Below are positions 63,767 through 64,000 of a DNA stretch of 64,000 bases, one piece after another. The stretch is taken from the NCBI GenBank assembly GCA_002279765.1, contig NCCR01000003.1, forward strand, positions 51,264 through 115,263, given 5' to 3'. How positions within the stretch are numbered: position 1 is the stretch's first letter; every line of letters starts with the position of its first letter. The notes below the pieces were generated by a model, which had not been told where the DNA came from, did no database searches, and worked only from the letters and a program-made list of their open reading frames with translations. The translations under genes and the position numbers were made by a program. The stretch is from Verrucomicrobia bacterium 12-59-8. Its GTDB lineage: Bacteria > Verrucomicrobiota > Verrucomicrobiae > Verrucomicrobiales > Verrucomicrobiaceae.

Positions 63767-64000
63767 CTACCATTCTCCTTCGCGTTGGAACTTGGCTTTG
63801 GCATTTTTGCCGAACTGCGCACCGGCGGTGGCGAGGTTGGCCAGCACTTCATCAGTGCTGAGACCGGCGCTGCTGCGGGCGGCGGGAATGACCGTCAGGC
63901 ATTCGTTGGAATCCATGAAGCGGGAGGCTTCGAGGATTTGCGGCTGGGCTTCGGGCTCAATGACGAGGAAGCCGTGCTTGTCGGCGTGAATGAGATCGCC
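63767..64000 (-). CDS. RraA-family protein (aldolase-like), C-terminal part only
   Basis: The minus strand from the window edge reads 77 residues to a TAG at 63767-63769. GDLIHADKHGFLVIEPE is the C-terminal signature of the RraA/HMG-aldolase family (GD-x-x-x-x-D-x-x-G-V). Members include RNase E inhibitor RraA and 4-hydroxy-4-methyl-2-oxoglutarate aldolases; in Verrucomicrobiota glycan loci these often look like sugar-acid aldolases. The tail continues ASRFMDSNECLTVIPAA. The upstream two thirds with the catalytic site are outside the window. Confidence 0.8.
   Translation of the reverse strand, partial: GDLIHADKHGFLVIEPEAQPQILEASRFMDSNECLTVIPAARSSAGLSTDEVLANLATAGAQFGKNAKAKFQREGEW

Overview
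The window looks like chromosomal DNA of a Gram-negative member of the Verrucomicrobiota, probably Verrucomicrobiaceae or a Prosthecobacter-like relative. This is inferred from gene content: an LPS gene (lpxD), many secreted sulfatases and FAD-dependent oxidoreductases, Sel1 repeats, a PEP-CTERM protein with a CAAX-protease-like partner, lamin-tail and Calx-beta modules, and start codons that mostly lack an AGGAGG-type ribosome site. No taxonomic marker was searched. DNA is GC-rich and densely coding, and no insertion sequence, phage gene or CRISPR array was seen.

Positions 1-34,400 are mostly housekeeping. A truncated serS diverges from a plus-strand run: cysteine desulfurase, a small lipoprotein, a thioesterase, a broken rhomboid protease, a small membrane protein, a HAD phosphatase, a CDF metal transporter, birA, a Ser/Thr kinase with WD40-like repeats, argS and a DegT-type aminotransferase. 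Then come TPR protein/cysK/aspartate aminotransferase (minus), rsmB/sugar isomerase-like/membrane-bound spermidine-synthase-like protein/CPBP protease (plus), lpxD and homoserine dehydrogenase (minus), a 79-residue PEP-CTERM protein and gamma-glutamyltransferase (plus). Next, on the minus strand, are a two-component pair whose response regulator lacks the sigma-54 loop, a sulfatase, a DUF116-polyprenyl synthase fusion and a Sel1 protein. A second copy of the small lipoprotein family and a tRNA-Gly(CCC) close this part.

Positions 34,400-45,500 hold an ECF sigma factor and, directly upstream on the same strand, a 3,464-residue secreted protein. It joins an SdiA-regulated-like propeller, two cadherin-like and three lamin-tail domains, a Calx-beta domain, a PhoD-type phosphatase, a 5'-nucleotidase-type module with an altered metal site, and a phytase-like propeller. 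This is the most striking object in the window and looks like a one-polypeptide extracellular phosphoester-processing machine.

Positions 45,778-57,136 are a minus-strand set of secreted enzymes: two FAD-dependent oxidoreductases, an SGNH hydrolase, a Tat-exported TIM-barrel hydrolase-like protein and two coupled sulfatases, with ilvA placed among them. It resembles a glycan-degradation locus without SusC/SusD. Positions 57,388-60,943 form a redox module: aldo/keto reductase, luciferase-like monooxygenase and Old Yellow Enzyme, divergent from an ArsR-type regulator. The right end carries a sialidase, a parallel beta-helix protein and the end of an RraA-like gene, probably one operon continuing beyond the window.
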